The position numbers and the translations under genes are program-made. Below, piece by piece: positions 18,372-28,050 of a stretch of DNA of 55,870 nt (positions are counted from its first letter, which is position 1; every line of letters begins with the position of its first letter). This stretch comes from Planctomycetia bacterium. Its GTDB lineage: Bacteria; Planctomycetota; Planctomycetia; Pirellulales; Thermoguttaceae. The stretch lies in the NCBI GenBank assembly GCA_030527185.1, contig JAUNBF010000019.1, forward strand, positions 1 through 55,870. Reading direction: 5' to 3'. The notes under the pieces were generated by a model that saw only the letters and a list, made by a program, of their open reading frames with translations, made no database searches and was not told where the DNA came from.

Positions 18372-19740
18372 ATGACGGAAGAAATCGTCGCAACCCCCGA
18401 TTTTATCGCGACTTTGCGGCAATTCAACCACACGAAAACCGAAGGGCTGGTGGCACTCATCCGGGACGATTGGGAACTCATCACGACCAAAATCGAGGTA
18501 CAGTCCTACCTCCTCGGAAGTGGTTTCCCGCACAATTTGACCGAGAAACTCTACCGACGATTCTGCGTAAAAACGCTGAAACTTTTGCACCGAAACCCTT
18601 ATTTATTGCTGACTTACGGCGGGTGTGGCCTCCAGAGAGTGAACGCATTCGCCCTGAAGAACGGCTTCAACCCGCTCCGGCTCAAACGGCAAGCCTGCAT
18701 CCTGCTGTACGCGATGGCGAAACACAAGATGTATGGTTTTCGTCACCGGAAGTACACCAGATATTGATGAAACAGTTCGGCACGAACGCGAAGATGGAGT
18801 GGACGTTGAAGCTCCTCAAACGCGCCCGCCGAATCGTGGCAACGAAGGTGACACCCGACGGTAAGCCGCTTTGGGAGTGGCAGATTGCGTTTGCGACCGA
18901 CCATGATACGGAAACGTCCATTGCGGTCTCGGTTTGCCGACGTTTGCAGATGAAAAATTACCTCGTCGAAGTGGACACTTCCTGCGTGGCCTCGACGATT
19001 CATTCTTACCTAACGATTGGCGCAAGTTATTACAAATTCATTGTTTACGACGAAGCGAGCATGATTGACGCGGGTCTTATGCACCAATTTTTGACCGAGA
19101 CCGAAGGCTCGTCTATCCTTTTCGTGGGGGACGATGGCCAACTCCTGGCGGTCGGAACAGGGAGCCTTTCGCGGACTTCCTCGCACCCCGTGGCAAGCGT
19201 CCCCGAAGCTCGACCCCATCCGCGACGTGCAGGTGATTGTCGGAATCAATCGCGGCGAGACGGGCAGAATCGCTATGAACACAGAACTTCAAACGTTCAT
19301 GAATCCGTCCGCGAACACCGGGAAATACCGAGTCGGCGACCCGGTCATCGGCCTGAAGAACGACACCTATCGCGTCCGGACGGAGCGGAACGAATCCAGT
19401 TGTCGAACGGCGAAATCGGGTACTGTACGGAGGTTACGCCGAACATCCTCGTCGATTTTGGAGGCGAAAAGCAGGTGCGTATTTCCGAGAAACAAATCAC
19501 GTTTGACCTCGCCTACGCAGTCACTTGCCACAAAATGCGGAGTTTCGGAAACCCCGCTCGCCATCGTGTTTCTCGACCCGAGCTACCAGGCGAAAATGGT
19601 GTGTACCCGAGAGTGGTTATACACCGCGATTTCCCGAGCGAAACGCGTCTGTTACCTCATCGGCGACCAGCTCGCGACGGAGGATTACTGCCGCAAGCTG
19701 GGGAACATTCGTAAAACGTTTTTAGCGGAGGAGTTAAGAA
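18372..19740 (+). pseudogene. RecD2-like helicase, multiply frameshifted and shortened
   Basis: Alternating frames give recognisable parts of a RecD2/ExoV-alpha-like superfamily 1 helicase. They are a helix-hairpin-helix segment (HRNPYLLLTYGGCGLQRVNA, DNA contact); then, after a gap where Walker A should be, IVYDEASMIDAGL and SILFVGDDGQLLAVG (Walker B and motif III). RVGDPVIGLKND follows, and the UvrD-like C-terminus REWLYTAISRAKRVCYLIGD ends near 19735. Frames switch at about 19170, 19385 and 19535, and the ATP-binding loop is missing. Intact relatives exceed 700 residues; only about 450 codons remain. Confidence 0.7.
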
Positions 19741-19749
19741 GCGCAACCC

Positions 19750-20007
19750 ATGACGAAAACACGACTTCCGCGAACATCCGCCCCTAAACTCCCCGATTGG
19801 GACGAACCGCCACCGGAAGCGGTATTTTACCATGGGTTCTGGCTTTTCCCGGACGAGGTGGAACAGTTGCGCGAAATCGAGGAATTTCATCAGAAATTTG
19901 GATGTAAATCATTTCATAAACACAGGTTACAGGAAAAAGACCATGAAACCACTATTGACACGGAAGGAGGCGGCCAAATTGCTCGGTTGCTCGCCCCGAA
20001 CGATTGA
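19750..20007 (+). CDS. small protein upstream of the excisionase-like gene
   Basis: 85 residues from ATG 19750. The first ~57 (KLPDWDEPPPEAVFYHGFW, EVEQLREIEEFHQKFG) look like real coding sequence; the last part overlaps the start of the HTH gene at 19943 in another frame. Function unknown. It may have ended earlier before a frameshift. Confidence 0.4.
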   Translation: MTKTRLPRTSAPKLPDWDEPPPEAVFYHGFWLFPDEVEQLREIEEFHQKFGCKSFHKHRLQEKDHETTIDTEGGGQIARLLAPND

Positions 20008-20125
20008 CCTCTGGAGGGTTCGCAATGCGTTACCATTCCTGAAAGTCGGCCACTTCGTGCGTTACGACCCGGAGGAACTCGAATACTGGGTGAAAGAACA
20101 CTCCCACCATAAAAAAGGAACCTAA
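19943..20125 (+). CDS. excisionase/AlpA-like helix-turn-helix protein
   Basis: 60 residues from ATG 19943 with AGGAAA upstream. The sequence LLTRKEAAKLLGCSPRTIDL followed by LPFLKVGHFVRYDPEELEYW is the MerR-like winged HTH (HTH_17) of excisionases and small regulators. It is intact, one of the few intact genes in the remnant. It has a paralogue at 29619-29868 close to the integrase. It could control excision direction or act as a transcription factor on the palindromic sites in the region. Confidence 0.8.
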   Translation: MKPLLTRKEAAKLLGCSPRTIDLWRVRNALPFLKVGHFVRYDPEELEYWVKEHSHHKKGT

Positions 20126-20209
20126 ACCATGGAACATCAACATGTTACAAGCAGTCTCCCGTATAACGACACCTAATAAAAAGGTAGCTCAGAAAAAAAT
20201 CGAGAACGT

Positions 20210-21130
20210 GTGCGAAACGCTGAAAACGACACTCGTCGCGAAGAACCAAAACTATATAACTCGCCATTTCGGAACCCGCTTCTGGCACCGAGCATCAGTC
20301 CGCAAGAGGCGTTATTAACGCGACTTTCGGACAAAATCGGGCGGACGGAGCGGATGGCCTACGACTTTTTGCGGTTCGCGTGGCAAGATTTCACTACAGA
20401 GGAAGATGACAAAACGGAAATACTGAGCAGGCTCGACTTTCTGAAGGAATATCGAAAAATCGGAATCCAATTTGACGGTACGGATGGCACAGATTCCGAC
20501 CGAAAAATGTGGGAAAATTATCGTCCTGACAAACGCCTGTGGCGTACGCAAAGACACAAGATATTGCATTCACACATTTTCAAAACGCTAAATATTGTGG
20601 CAATTCACGATTTCGACAAATGCACGAAACACGGCCCGGAGTCGGTGCGAAAAATCCCTTTGAACCCCGACAAACCGGAGGACGCATTCTGGATGCCATT
20701 CGTGGCGGTAACATCCCACACCCGTTGACTTTAGGACGATCCGCCCCAACTTCGCCATCCTCGACGACATTCAAAACGACCAATCCGCAGCTTCGGTGAC
20801 AACCGTCCGAAAGCTCGACACAATCATCACCAACGCCATCCGATTTTATCCAAGCCGGGCGAACCTATCGCGATTTTGATGCCCCGCACGGTCATCGAAA
20901 GTCACGATTTTTCGGACACTTACGGCAATCCCGAACGCAAACCGCAGTGGCGTGGAATCCGCGTCCCCATGGTCACGAAATGGCCGGAACGTTCCTCTCG
21001 AACATACAACAAACCGGTTCCGACCTTTTGGACAACGAGACAGGACATATCCGCTGGCAGGATTTCGGCGAGAAAACACTCGCCCCGACCGACACCTCGT
21101 TTTTGGAGGAAATTTGGCAAATTTTTTGAA
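20210..21130 (+). pseudogene. terminase large subunit relic (with unidentified upstream part)
   Basis: The section from about 20640 to 21000, read across two frames, shows a large-terminase pattern: a FVAVTSHTR segment, then FAILDDIQNDQSAASVTTVR (Walker B-like DD and the conserved Q/T-D-x-S-A), then MPRTVIESHDFSDTYGNPER and PQWRGIRVPMVTKWPE. This corresponds to the 'DDPQTDESA ... MPCTVI ... PEWQG' core of headful-packaging terminases. The upstream part (20210-20620) is coding-like but I cannot assign it; it may be a different gene fused by deletion. The C-terminal nuclease domain is absent. Confidence 0.5.
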
Positions 21131-21137
21131 AATTTTT

Positions 21138-21196
21138 CCCAGCCATATACATGTATACGTTTCCGATTTGACAAATTTCCCATTTGGGTTTACAAT
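21138..21196 (+). promoter_or_regulatory. palindrome-promoter module, copy 1
   Basis: CCCAGCCATATAC leads into a perfect palindrome TATACATGTATA (21146-21157), then TTGACA (21168-21173), 17 nt, TACAAT (21191-21196). A second copy with the same palindrome-to--35 spacing lies at 29562-29620. This copy is a near-consensus promoter facing the 87-residue gene at 21259. Confidence 0.65.
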
Positions 21197-21258
21197 CGTC
21201 GCCTGTACTCCGGCAAGGCCATGCGGATTGTGAAAATCGAAAAATGGGGAGAAAAACG

Positions 21259-21522
21259 ATGGAACTCACGGCTGTAAGTGGTTTTTTGACAAGGGTTTGG
21301 GGTGCGGGCATTCAGAAAATCTTCTCGGCCGAAGTCCTGAAAAACATTCTGGAAAAGTTGGTGGAAACGATGAAAAAACTGGCGGCAAAGACGGAAAACC
21401 TGGTCGCCGACTGGGCGGTTCATTTTCTCAAGAGCATGATTCCCGACGATGGAAAAATGACGATTCTGAGCAACTTTATACGCGAAAAATTCACGGAGGA
21501 ATTGACACAAACCGATAATTAA
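21259..21522 (+). CDS. 87-residue protein of unknown function under the palindrome-promoter module
   Basis: ATG 21259 follows GGGGAG; the frame ends at TAA 21520-21522. The protein is mostly amphipathic helix (GIQKIFSAEVLKNILEKLVE, TMKKLAAKTENLVADWAVHF) and ends in a charged tail. No family recognised. It is intact and directly downstream of a strong promoter with an operator-like palindrome, unlike the broken phage genes around it, so it may be a regulated, still-expressed factor (toxin, regulator or lysogeny factor are all possible). Confidence 0.55.
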   Translation: MELTAVSGFLTRVWGAGIQKIFSAEVLKNILEKLVETMKKLAAKTENLVADWAVHFLKSMIPDDGKMTILSNFIREKFTEELTQTDN

Positions 21523-21634
21523 CAATGAGTTACAACTTTTCAAAACCGGACTTTTGGCATGCTTTTTCCGCCTGATTTCGGTGGTTGTTTTTGCGGGCAC
21601 GGTATACCCAATGGGTACAAGCGTGAAACGGGAT

Positions 21635-22606
21635 TTACTCAAACCAAAATCCCCGCTTTTCTCCTGAAATCTTGCATCCTGAGAGCTTTTGCACGTCGAA
21701 AAAGTCGGCGGGAAGATCGGGATTTTTGCATGTGCAGAGGTGGATCGTCTGCGAATTGCGTGTGGCGGAGGTGGTGAGACGGGCGAAAATGGCGAGGCGA
21801 TCCAGAAGCGGAAGGGCGGAGGTTTGGCTGGCACCCGCGTGGATGGCGAGGGGACGGGCGGAACGGAATCGGGCGAGAAGGGCATCGAGACAGGGGCGGA
21901 GGTCGGTGGGAACGTTACATTTCGAAAAATGCCGGGCGAGGTGGGAGGCGAAGCCGGGGCGGAGAAAAAGAATGCTGGCGGCAAGATTTTGCACCCCGCG
22001 CCGGGATGTCGCCTGACAGATTGCGTCAAACGTTTCCGCCGAGTCCGTAACTTCCGGCAAAATCGGGTCCAGACGCACAGTTACGGGGATTCCCGCTGTC
22101 CGCAGACGCTCGATTTGAGCCAACCGCACCGCCACGGAAGCCGCGTCCGGCTCGAAAATTGCCCGCACCCGATCGTCGGTCGTGATGAGTCCTATTTGCG
22201 TGAAACAGAGAGACGAAAACCGCTCCAAAAGCTGAAAATGAGGTTCAGGAATCACACCTTTCGTGAGAAACGCGACTTCAACGCCCGCATTGAAGAGGAT
22301 TTGCAACACTTCCAACGCCGCTTCCCGCAATTCGTCAAACGGCTGAAACAGATCGCTCGACGGACTGAAATAAACACGTTTCGGCAATTTTCGCTTTCGT
22401 CTTAATTCCTCTTTCAGCCGTTCCGCCAGGTTTTGGTACAAGCATACGATCCCCTCTCCGGGAAATGTCGAATACCCTCGTGTGTAGCAATAGACGCAGC
22501 CGTGCGCACACCCCGCCGCGAGGTTCACCGTCGCAACCTCCCGCAAGCACGCGAGTTTTGACGTTCCCAGAATCGGCGATTTGCGTTCGATGATTTGCAG
22601 GTTCAT
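21635..22606 (-). CDS. spore-photoproduct-lyase-like radical SAM protein
   Basis: 323 residues from ATG 22606, which overlaps the stop of the upstream gene as ATGA. The radical SAM cluster is C33-x3-C37-x2-C40 in GCAHGCVYCYTRGY; this spacing and the following YCYTRG are typical of the SPL-like group. The rest is the expected TIM-barrel-like pattern (VYFSPSSDLFQPFDELREAA, VAFLTKGVI, GIPVTVRLDPILPEV). SPL proper repairs the thymine spore photoproduct by SAM radical chemistry, but this family is wide in non-sporulating bacteria and the substrate here is unknown. It is intact and noticeably GC-richer than its partner gene. Confidence 0.8.
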   Translation of the reverse strand: MNLQIIERKSPILGTSKLACLREVATVNLAAGCAHGCVYCYTRGYSTFPGEGIVCLYQNLAERLKEELRRKRKLPKRVYFSPSSDLFQPFDELREAALEVLQILFNAGVEVAFLTKGVIPEPHFQLLERFSSLCFTQIGLITTDDRVRAIFEPDAASVAVRLAQIERLRTAGIPVTVRLDPILPEVTDSAETFDAICQATSRRGVQNLAASILFLRPGFASHLARHFSKCNVPTDLRPCLDALLARFRSARPLAIHAGASQTSALPLLDRLAIFARLTTSATRNSQTIHLCTCKNPDLPADFFDVQKLSGCKISGEKRGFWFE

Positions 22607-24153
22607 GGCTGGAATTTCCGTTGTGAAACAAGGGTTACGTGGCTGGTGGTAAGGTGCAGTAATTTTGTGAAGTCCCAAACTTCTGGAAACAAGCCATGTT
22701 GTGACAAGGGACGTTTCAAAAATGGGGCGGATAAATCGACATCTTCTATCAGAATATTTCGGGAAATTCGCAGCAACGTCTTGAAAATACTTTCACCAGA
22801 AGCGTCCAAAAGAGAAGACTCTCTAAATTGACGTACCGGGAAGAAGGTTGCATGGGATGGAATATCCTGCGGCGAATGGTTTTCACAACAAAAGTAAATT
22901 GCTCGAAAGTAGTCCGAAAATGAAGGTTGCCGAAAAGTGTCCCCATTTTTAAGGGAAATCCTGCCTTCGGTTGCAATCAAATTTTCCAGGCTCGCGGGAA
23001 TTGCTCGTATCGGAGAATGTATGTCTTTTTCCCATGAAGCCATGTTCCCGTCTTTTCCCAGTAATTTTGAAATATCTCTCCTGTCGTCTGACCATTCCGT
23101 CGAAAAATGACTTATATTGTTGAGCAAACGACACATAAGAACGAGGTTCCATAAAGGTTCAGAGCTGTCCTTTTTTTGAGTTTCCAACCATTCCTGAAAA
23201 TTCTTTCGAAGATATTTTATTGCATGAATCTTTTTGAAAAAATTTGTATGGAAAAGGTGTGTGCGATAGTCTATTCCTGGGCGTTCCACGATTGTCCACT
23301 CAATAGAGTTGTCTCCGAAATCATGGGGATATTTCGCTTCGATCTTTTCAATGATGCTGCGAAATAAATGTCCCGTCCCACTTCCAATATCTGCCACTCG
23401 AAATGTTGAATTTCCTATCTCTGTCTTTTCATGAAAAGTCGTTCGAATGACTGGCGCAAGAAAAGAAGCCCGTTCCTGAATCCTTGTATCTTTTTTGGAA
23501 TGGATTCTTTCTGCAAAGGAGTGTAAAGCTTCAAAGCTGGAAAATCTGATTTCTGGATTTACTGCCAGGCATAGTAAAAATCTTGCATCCTCACGCATTC
23601 CAAACGCAAGCTGTCGATAATAATAAAATTCAGGGAGCCGCGGTACGTTTTTTTTCGACGGAAGATATACGGCACACAGTGGTAAATATTTAGACGATTC
23701 CGGACGTGAGGGAATCTGTAATTTTGCGGTTTGATAGACCGGATGGGTAAGATTAAACACTCCCGCAGCAATGGGGTTTTCTGCATAAAAACCCATTCCA
23801 AAAGTTCCAAAACCTGTTATCGCCTGCAAGATTTCAGAATATAGAAGAGGCGATTCATGAAAAAATGTCAGGATTTTTCTTAAAAATTGCCAGTACGCAA
23901 GACAAAAAGAAGTACGGTATGATCCTACAAAACGACTTTGAGTATATTGAAAATAGTTTTCCTGAAAATTATGAAAGGACTCGTCCTTCGAAAGGGGAGT
24001 ATTCAAAATGCAATTCCAATATTCGGACCATTCACAACTTTCAAATTCCAAAATATTTTTCGAAATATCGCAAAAAAACGGAATCCGTCCAGAATATACG
24101 ATTTGAAGAAATTTTTGAATATTTTGGCTCTGAATTGATTTTAAATTTTTCAT
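22603..24153 (-). CDS. class I SAM methyltransferase-like protein, partner of the radical SAM gene
   Basis: 516 residues from ATG 24153. Residues around 265-285 hold a class I methyltransferase motif I, FRVADIGSGTGHLFRSIIEK, followed by an acidic residue at the end of the next strand (WTIVERPGID) and a motif IV-like LWNLVLMCRLLNN. About 240 residues precede the fold and 170 follow it; both are unrecognised and rich in aromatics. No DPPY/NPPY motif is seen, so a DNA N-methyltransferase is unlikely; the target may be protein, RNA or a small molecule. It overlaps the radical SAM gene by 4 bases (ATGA), which implies coupled translation. The gene is A+T-rich compared with the chromosome and is undamaged within a ruined prophage. 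Confidence 0.6.
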   Translation of the reverse strand: MKNLKSIQSQNIQKFLQIVYSGRIPFFCDISKNILEFESCEWSEYWNCILNTPLSKDESFHNFQENYFQYTQSRFVGSYRTSFCLAYWQFLRKILTFFHESPLLYSEILQAITGFGTFGMGFYAENPIAAGVFNLTHPVYQTAKLQIPSRPESSKYLPLCAVYLPSKKNVPRLPEFYYYRQLAFGMREDARFLLCLAVNPEIRFSSFEALHSFAERIHSKKDTRIQERASFLAPVIRTTFHEKTEIGNSTFRVADIGSGTGHLFRSIIEKIEAKYPHDFGDNSIEWTIVERPGIDYRTHLFHTNFFKKIHAIKYLRKNFQEWLETQKKDSSEPLWNLVLMCRLLNNISHFSTEWSDDRRDISKLLGKDGNMASWEKDIHSPIRAIPASLENLIATEGRISLKNGDTFRQPSFSDYFRAIYFCCENHSPQDIPSHATFFPVRQFRESSLLDASGESIFKTLLRISRNILIEDVDLSAPFLKRPLSQHGLFPEVWDFTKLLHLTTSHVTLVSQRKFQP

Positions 24154-24190
24154 TTGATATTTCCACGCAAAGATTGCAATTTAAATATTC

Positions 24191-24218
24191 ATTATAATCC
24201 ATTCCTTTTCAAAATCAA
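24191..24218 (-). promoter_or_regulatory. promoter of the methyltransferase/radical SAM operon
   Basis: Minus strand TTGATT (24218-24213), 16 nt, perfect TATAAT (24196-24191), 38 bases before the methyltransferase ATG. Confidence 0.6.
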
Positions 24219-24415
24219 GAGAAAAAATTCAAAAATACTGTTATTGTCACTGTTCCGAGAATCCACAAAATGCCATTGACTTAAGTCCTTAAATCTAGAC
24301 ACCTTCTGCCACGTCCACAATTCTGTTCCGGCAAAAATGGTCTGATTTTTCCCATGGTTCGTTCGTCAATCCATGTCGTTCCATTTGATAACTCATTCAC
24401 TAAAGTTATCAGCAT
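24215..24415 (-). pseudogene. IS5-like transposase N-terminal fragment
   Basis: Reading from 24415: WIDERTMGKIRPFLPEQNCG then RGRRCLDLRT, a stop (24283-24281), and VNGILWILGT in the same frame. This is the 'W..I.pLLP....GRGRp..D.R.vlnGILWvLrTG' start of IS5-type transposases. Only about 65 codons remain. It sits between the methyltransferase promoter and the tail genes, so it may mark how the operon arrived. Confidence 0.6.
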
Positions 24416-24462
24416 TTTCTTAAATTTAATGGATTTATTTTGGGCAGTCTTGTCATTTTAAA

Positions 24463-24942
24463 TTGAAAGCACCGTGCCTAGCAAGAAAAAGTTCGCAGGC
24501 AACACCGAAAAGATTGGCACGAAAAAAACCATCCCAACCGGGAACGCCGCCGCACACGATTTACAACAGAAAAAAAGGTGGTCACTGGATGCGGATGATT
24601 TTATACGCCCAGTGCCGGCCACTGGAATGGGTGGTTGGCCCCCGGATTTTAGGGACGCAAAGCAAGCCCGCACCCTCCATTCACGAGCATGGCGGAACGA
24701 AAACTGTTGTAAGTAAACGAGTTAGGAAAACTGGAAGAAAAATAACTTCCGCCCAACACAAAGCGTTTCGTAAAAAAGTCCGAAGTGGTGCCATCGTCAC
24801 CGATTACAAAAAACTACAAAAGCAAAATCGAGTTCAAGTCACACAAAAACGTGTCACTTACCCCAAGCGTCCGTTCATGAATCCGGCACTGCGAAAAATG
24901 ATTCCCAGCATCGCTCAAAATTTCCGAAACTCCGTAAAATAA
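24463..24942 (+). CDS. HK97-gp10-like phage tail/neck protein, 5' end doubtful
   Basis: About 159 codons from TTG 24463; no good start or ribosome site, so the 5' end is probably truncated. Recognisable features are KKPSQPGTPPHT followed by a basic MRMILYAQ strand, VVGPRILG, an internal HEHGGTK and the C-terminal YPKRPFMNPALRKMIPSIAQ. All are typical of gp10-like proteins that complete the head-tail joint in siphoviruses. It is followed 9 bases later by the tape measure fragment. Confidence 0.6.
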   Translation: MKAPCLARKSSQATPKRLARKKPSQPGTPPHTIYNRKKGGHWMRMILYAQCRPLEWVVGPRILGTQSKPAPSIHEHGGTKTVVSKRVRKTGRKITSAQHKAFRKKVRSGAIVTDYKKLQKQNRVQVTQKRVTYPKRPFMNPALRKMIPSIAQNFRNSVK

Positions 24943-24951
24943 GGACTTACC

Positions 24952-26125
24952 ATGACAAGTTCAAGCACCATCACGGCGGGAAAAGCCTACGTTATCATTT
25001 CCGCGATCGACCGCACGAAACATGTCCTCGCGACAGTCTTCAAAAACGTCAACGCTGCTGCGAGAAAAACGCAATTCGTCGGAACGTAACTGATGATGGG
25101 GGCGGGACTTGCGGGAATCGGTACCGTTTTACCCATTCGCCAGTTCGCGCGATTCGAGGATTCCATGCTATCCGTCCGTGCCAAAACGCGGGCTTCCGAA
25201 ACCGACGAATATTCAGAACTTTCCGCAGCGATACAAAACTGTTCTGGGGTCGCGCAAAAAACTGCTGACATGATGGATTCTTCTCTCGGTGGCTCGTTTC
25301 GCTTCGTTCTCACTGCAAGTACGGCTGCTCGCGGATTGCTCAACGTTGTTGTGAATGGTTTCCTAAACACTTTATTTTTAGGGAGATACGTCGTTGTTGG
25401 TTTCGCGGCTTCGCTCGGATTGAGGAGAACCGCGGCAATGGGAATTCCTGCTACAATTGCCACAACGAAAACCTCTATTTTAGCGGGAGTTACAACCGAA
25501 AAAACCGCTATTCTGGGGATTTCAGCAACGTTTGTTGCCATGAAAACCGCCATCGTAGCAGCTTCCGTTTCACTCTATGCCTCGTTCGTCGCATTGCCAG
25601 CCGCCATCGGAGCAATCGTGGCCTCTATGACGTTCACGCATGTCGCCGCCGTCGCAATCTTCGCCGGGATTGCAACATTGTGCGGTGTCGTTTTGTGAAA
25701 TGCCATAAAGCCATTCTCCATAGGCACTTACGAAAAGTTTCAGTCGCTTGTAACGTACCTTTTCGCCGCTTTTCTAACCTGACAGACGCGGGAAAAATCG
25801 CCTGGGCAGGAATCGCGGCGGCAGGAAGCCAGCTTTGGAGAAACCTGAAAGAAGATTGCGTTTCCGCGTGAAGTGGCAATCGTGGATAAATGTTTTGTCA
25901 ACTTTATTGGGAGCGGCCTATGCCAAAGCGACCATGTCCAAAGAGGATTACGACCAGTACATGAAGTTGCTTAAAGGTGTGCAAGATGTTGATATGCAAC
26001 GAGTTATTGATGATAACAAGGAATCTGAATCTGTAAAAAACATCAAAACGCCATGGCGGAAATCGACGCGGAAGAAAAGACTTTGGAAAATGTCTCGCCG
26101 CGACACGTTGAACTGCCGGAACTTG
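24952..26125 (+). pseudogene. tail tape measure protein, interrupted and shortened
   Basis: ATG 24952 opens TAGKAYVIISAIDRTKHVLA, a tape-measure-like start. It stops at TAA 25087, resumes in frame with MMGAGLAGIGTVLPIRQFAR and FEDSMLSVRAKTRASETDEY, and then a long hydrophobic Ala/Thr-rich stretch up to 25698. Further frames (NVLSTLLGAAYAKATMSKED, then MAEIDAEEKTLENVSPRHVE) carry the end to about 26160. Tape measures are normally 600-1500 residues; the remains amount to perhaps 380. The 9-base gap to the gp10-like gene is normal phage order. Confidence 0.65.
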
Positions 26126-26253
26126 CAACGCAAATTTTAACAGGCATTGCTATTACGTCGTAAATCCTTGATTTTACACAGTTTGGAACAATTGAGGCAG
26201 AAAGGAATTTTCTCGAAAATAACGCCAATTTGCGAAACGCGGAACTTGAAAAA

Positions 26254-26871
26254 GGGAACTATGAGAAAAAGGATAAAAATATCGAACGTACCGCTGACGG
26301 TGTGGAAATATTCCGTTGTGTTTGAAATTGTGGTGGATGATGTGGACGAAACGTGGACGCACATTTTCGCGCAAACTCCCAAATTACCACGACTTCTGAA
26401 AGATTGGAAGAACGACGGTTGTCGGTGCAAAAGTCGGGCACCGAAAGAAGCGAGAACGATTCAGTTGGATGGAAAACTCCCGATTTTGTGGAAGGTGGAG
26501 TGCCAGTTTGACAGTGAGGTGATGTTCCGGTACACGAAGGAGGAGGACCCGCTGACGTGGCCGACGACGCTTTCCATTTCGTCGCGGGAGGTGACGGAAG
26601 ACCTCTTGAAAGACGCGGAAACGGGCGAACCGGTGTGAATCCGAATGGCGAAAGAATCCATATCGAAGTGCCGAATTCGTACCCCGTTATCGAATTTTCA
26701 CGCCACGAAGCATATCCCGACACACCAGAGGGAATCGCCGCTTTCATTGCGAAGATGAACCGGTTCCCAAACCGTCTAAACGCCGATGAATTCATGGGTT
26801 TCGCACCTGGCACGTGCTTTCTTTACGCGCCGCAAACGACACGCAAAAATCAACGGAAGTCTTTATTTTAG
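26254..26871 (+). pseudogene. phage tail-associated protein, frameshifted
   Basis: Two frames join at about 26635. The first gives VVFEIVVDDVDETWTHIFAQ and WKVECQFDSEVMFRYTKEED; the second gives NPNGERIHIEVPNSYPVIEF and HEAYPDTPEGIAAFIAKMNR. The pattern suggests a virion protein that follows the tape measure in planctomycete prophages, but I cannot name it. A single-base change would repair the join. Confidence 0.45.
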
Positions 26872-27989
26872 AACGACTTACAGTATTCTTGTCAAGCATG
26901 ACAGGTTATAAAATTGGCGAGAAAACGGTCGCGCAAACACTCGTAAATGCTGGTCGCGCAAAGCCTTGGGACAAACAGAAAACGACCGTTGGCATGAACG
27001 CCCCGACCGGGATTTTTCTGCGCGCGAAACTCGGAATCGGGAAGGATTTCTTCCCCGCACGAACGGAAACCGACGGCGTATTTTATCCCCCATCTGGAAA
27101 AGTTTAGGTCGCAAAATTGCGAGATGGAGAATCGACGCCACTTGAAAAATTGACGCAGAGCGACGGTGGTTTCACCGAAGAAACCGTCTTCAATTTTTCC
27201 GAAAATTCATTTGAATCGGGCGAACCCGCCATGACGCTAACCGACGTATTCAATAGGGTTTACATTCTTTCCGGCAAAACGACCGAGGGCGGAGAAAGTG
27301 CCATTTTGTGCAAGATTACGGGCGGAAGTCCGGAAAGTGGTTACCGCATTTGTTTTACGCCAATGGTGCGGAAGCGGATTACATGGACAGGGGAACGTTG
27401 TTTTTTACAGAGCTTGCCCTTGGCGCGCAAGTGCCTGAAAATTCGTGGGTTATCGGTCATCCGATGGCGATTCAGCAAACGGGAGGGAACGACGAATGAC
27501 GTGGATGAAACACCCGGAAAGTTGCGTTTTTTGACGTTTGACATCGACGATTTGTGGGTCGGAGCGGGACTGGATTTAGGACGATTCGCTTACGTAATCG
27601 AAATGGGAAAAGTTCTAAAGTACGTCGTTACAAGAGGTTACGTCGGATACTGGTTGAAAATTGACGAAACGATTCTGAAGACAACTTTTTTTAGTGTGAA
27701 CGGTGAATGGTGCTTTCAAGGCGGGATTTTCATCCTCTACAAATCGACGGACAGCAACTGGATTTTGATGGAATCCGACGATTCCAATCTTACAGCCAGA
27801 CCCAATGTCCCGCCTGGATATAAGCCTGTTTCGTGGGACAATCGTGAAACGGAAAAACGGTGCCGAATGAGAAAAATGAGACACAAGCCTTTTATTCTCA
27901 ATGGGTTGCGGAAAGTTAGAAAATCGTCGAATTTTACATGCCACGATGGAAAAAAACGAAAAACGCATTCGACCAAACATCCAACCTAA
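26872..27989 (+). pseudogene. distal tail/fibre genes, broken
   Basis: A series of short coding-like frames: 26895-27107 (GYKIGEKTVAQTLVNAGRAK), 27117-27480 (STPLEKLTQSDGGFTEETVF), 27365-27499 (GTLFFTELALGAQVPENSWV) and 27490-27900 (LWVGAGLDLGRFAYVIEMGK, KSTDSNWILMESDDSNLTA). Beta-rich, with no recognised family; position after the tape measure makes distal tail or fibre proteins the best guess. Confidence 0.35.
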
Positions 27990-28050
27990 CCTCCAACGTT
28001 CTCGGCACTTACAGCGATCCTGACGGTGTACTGAATTACAGGATTCCGTC

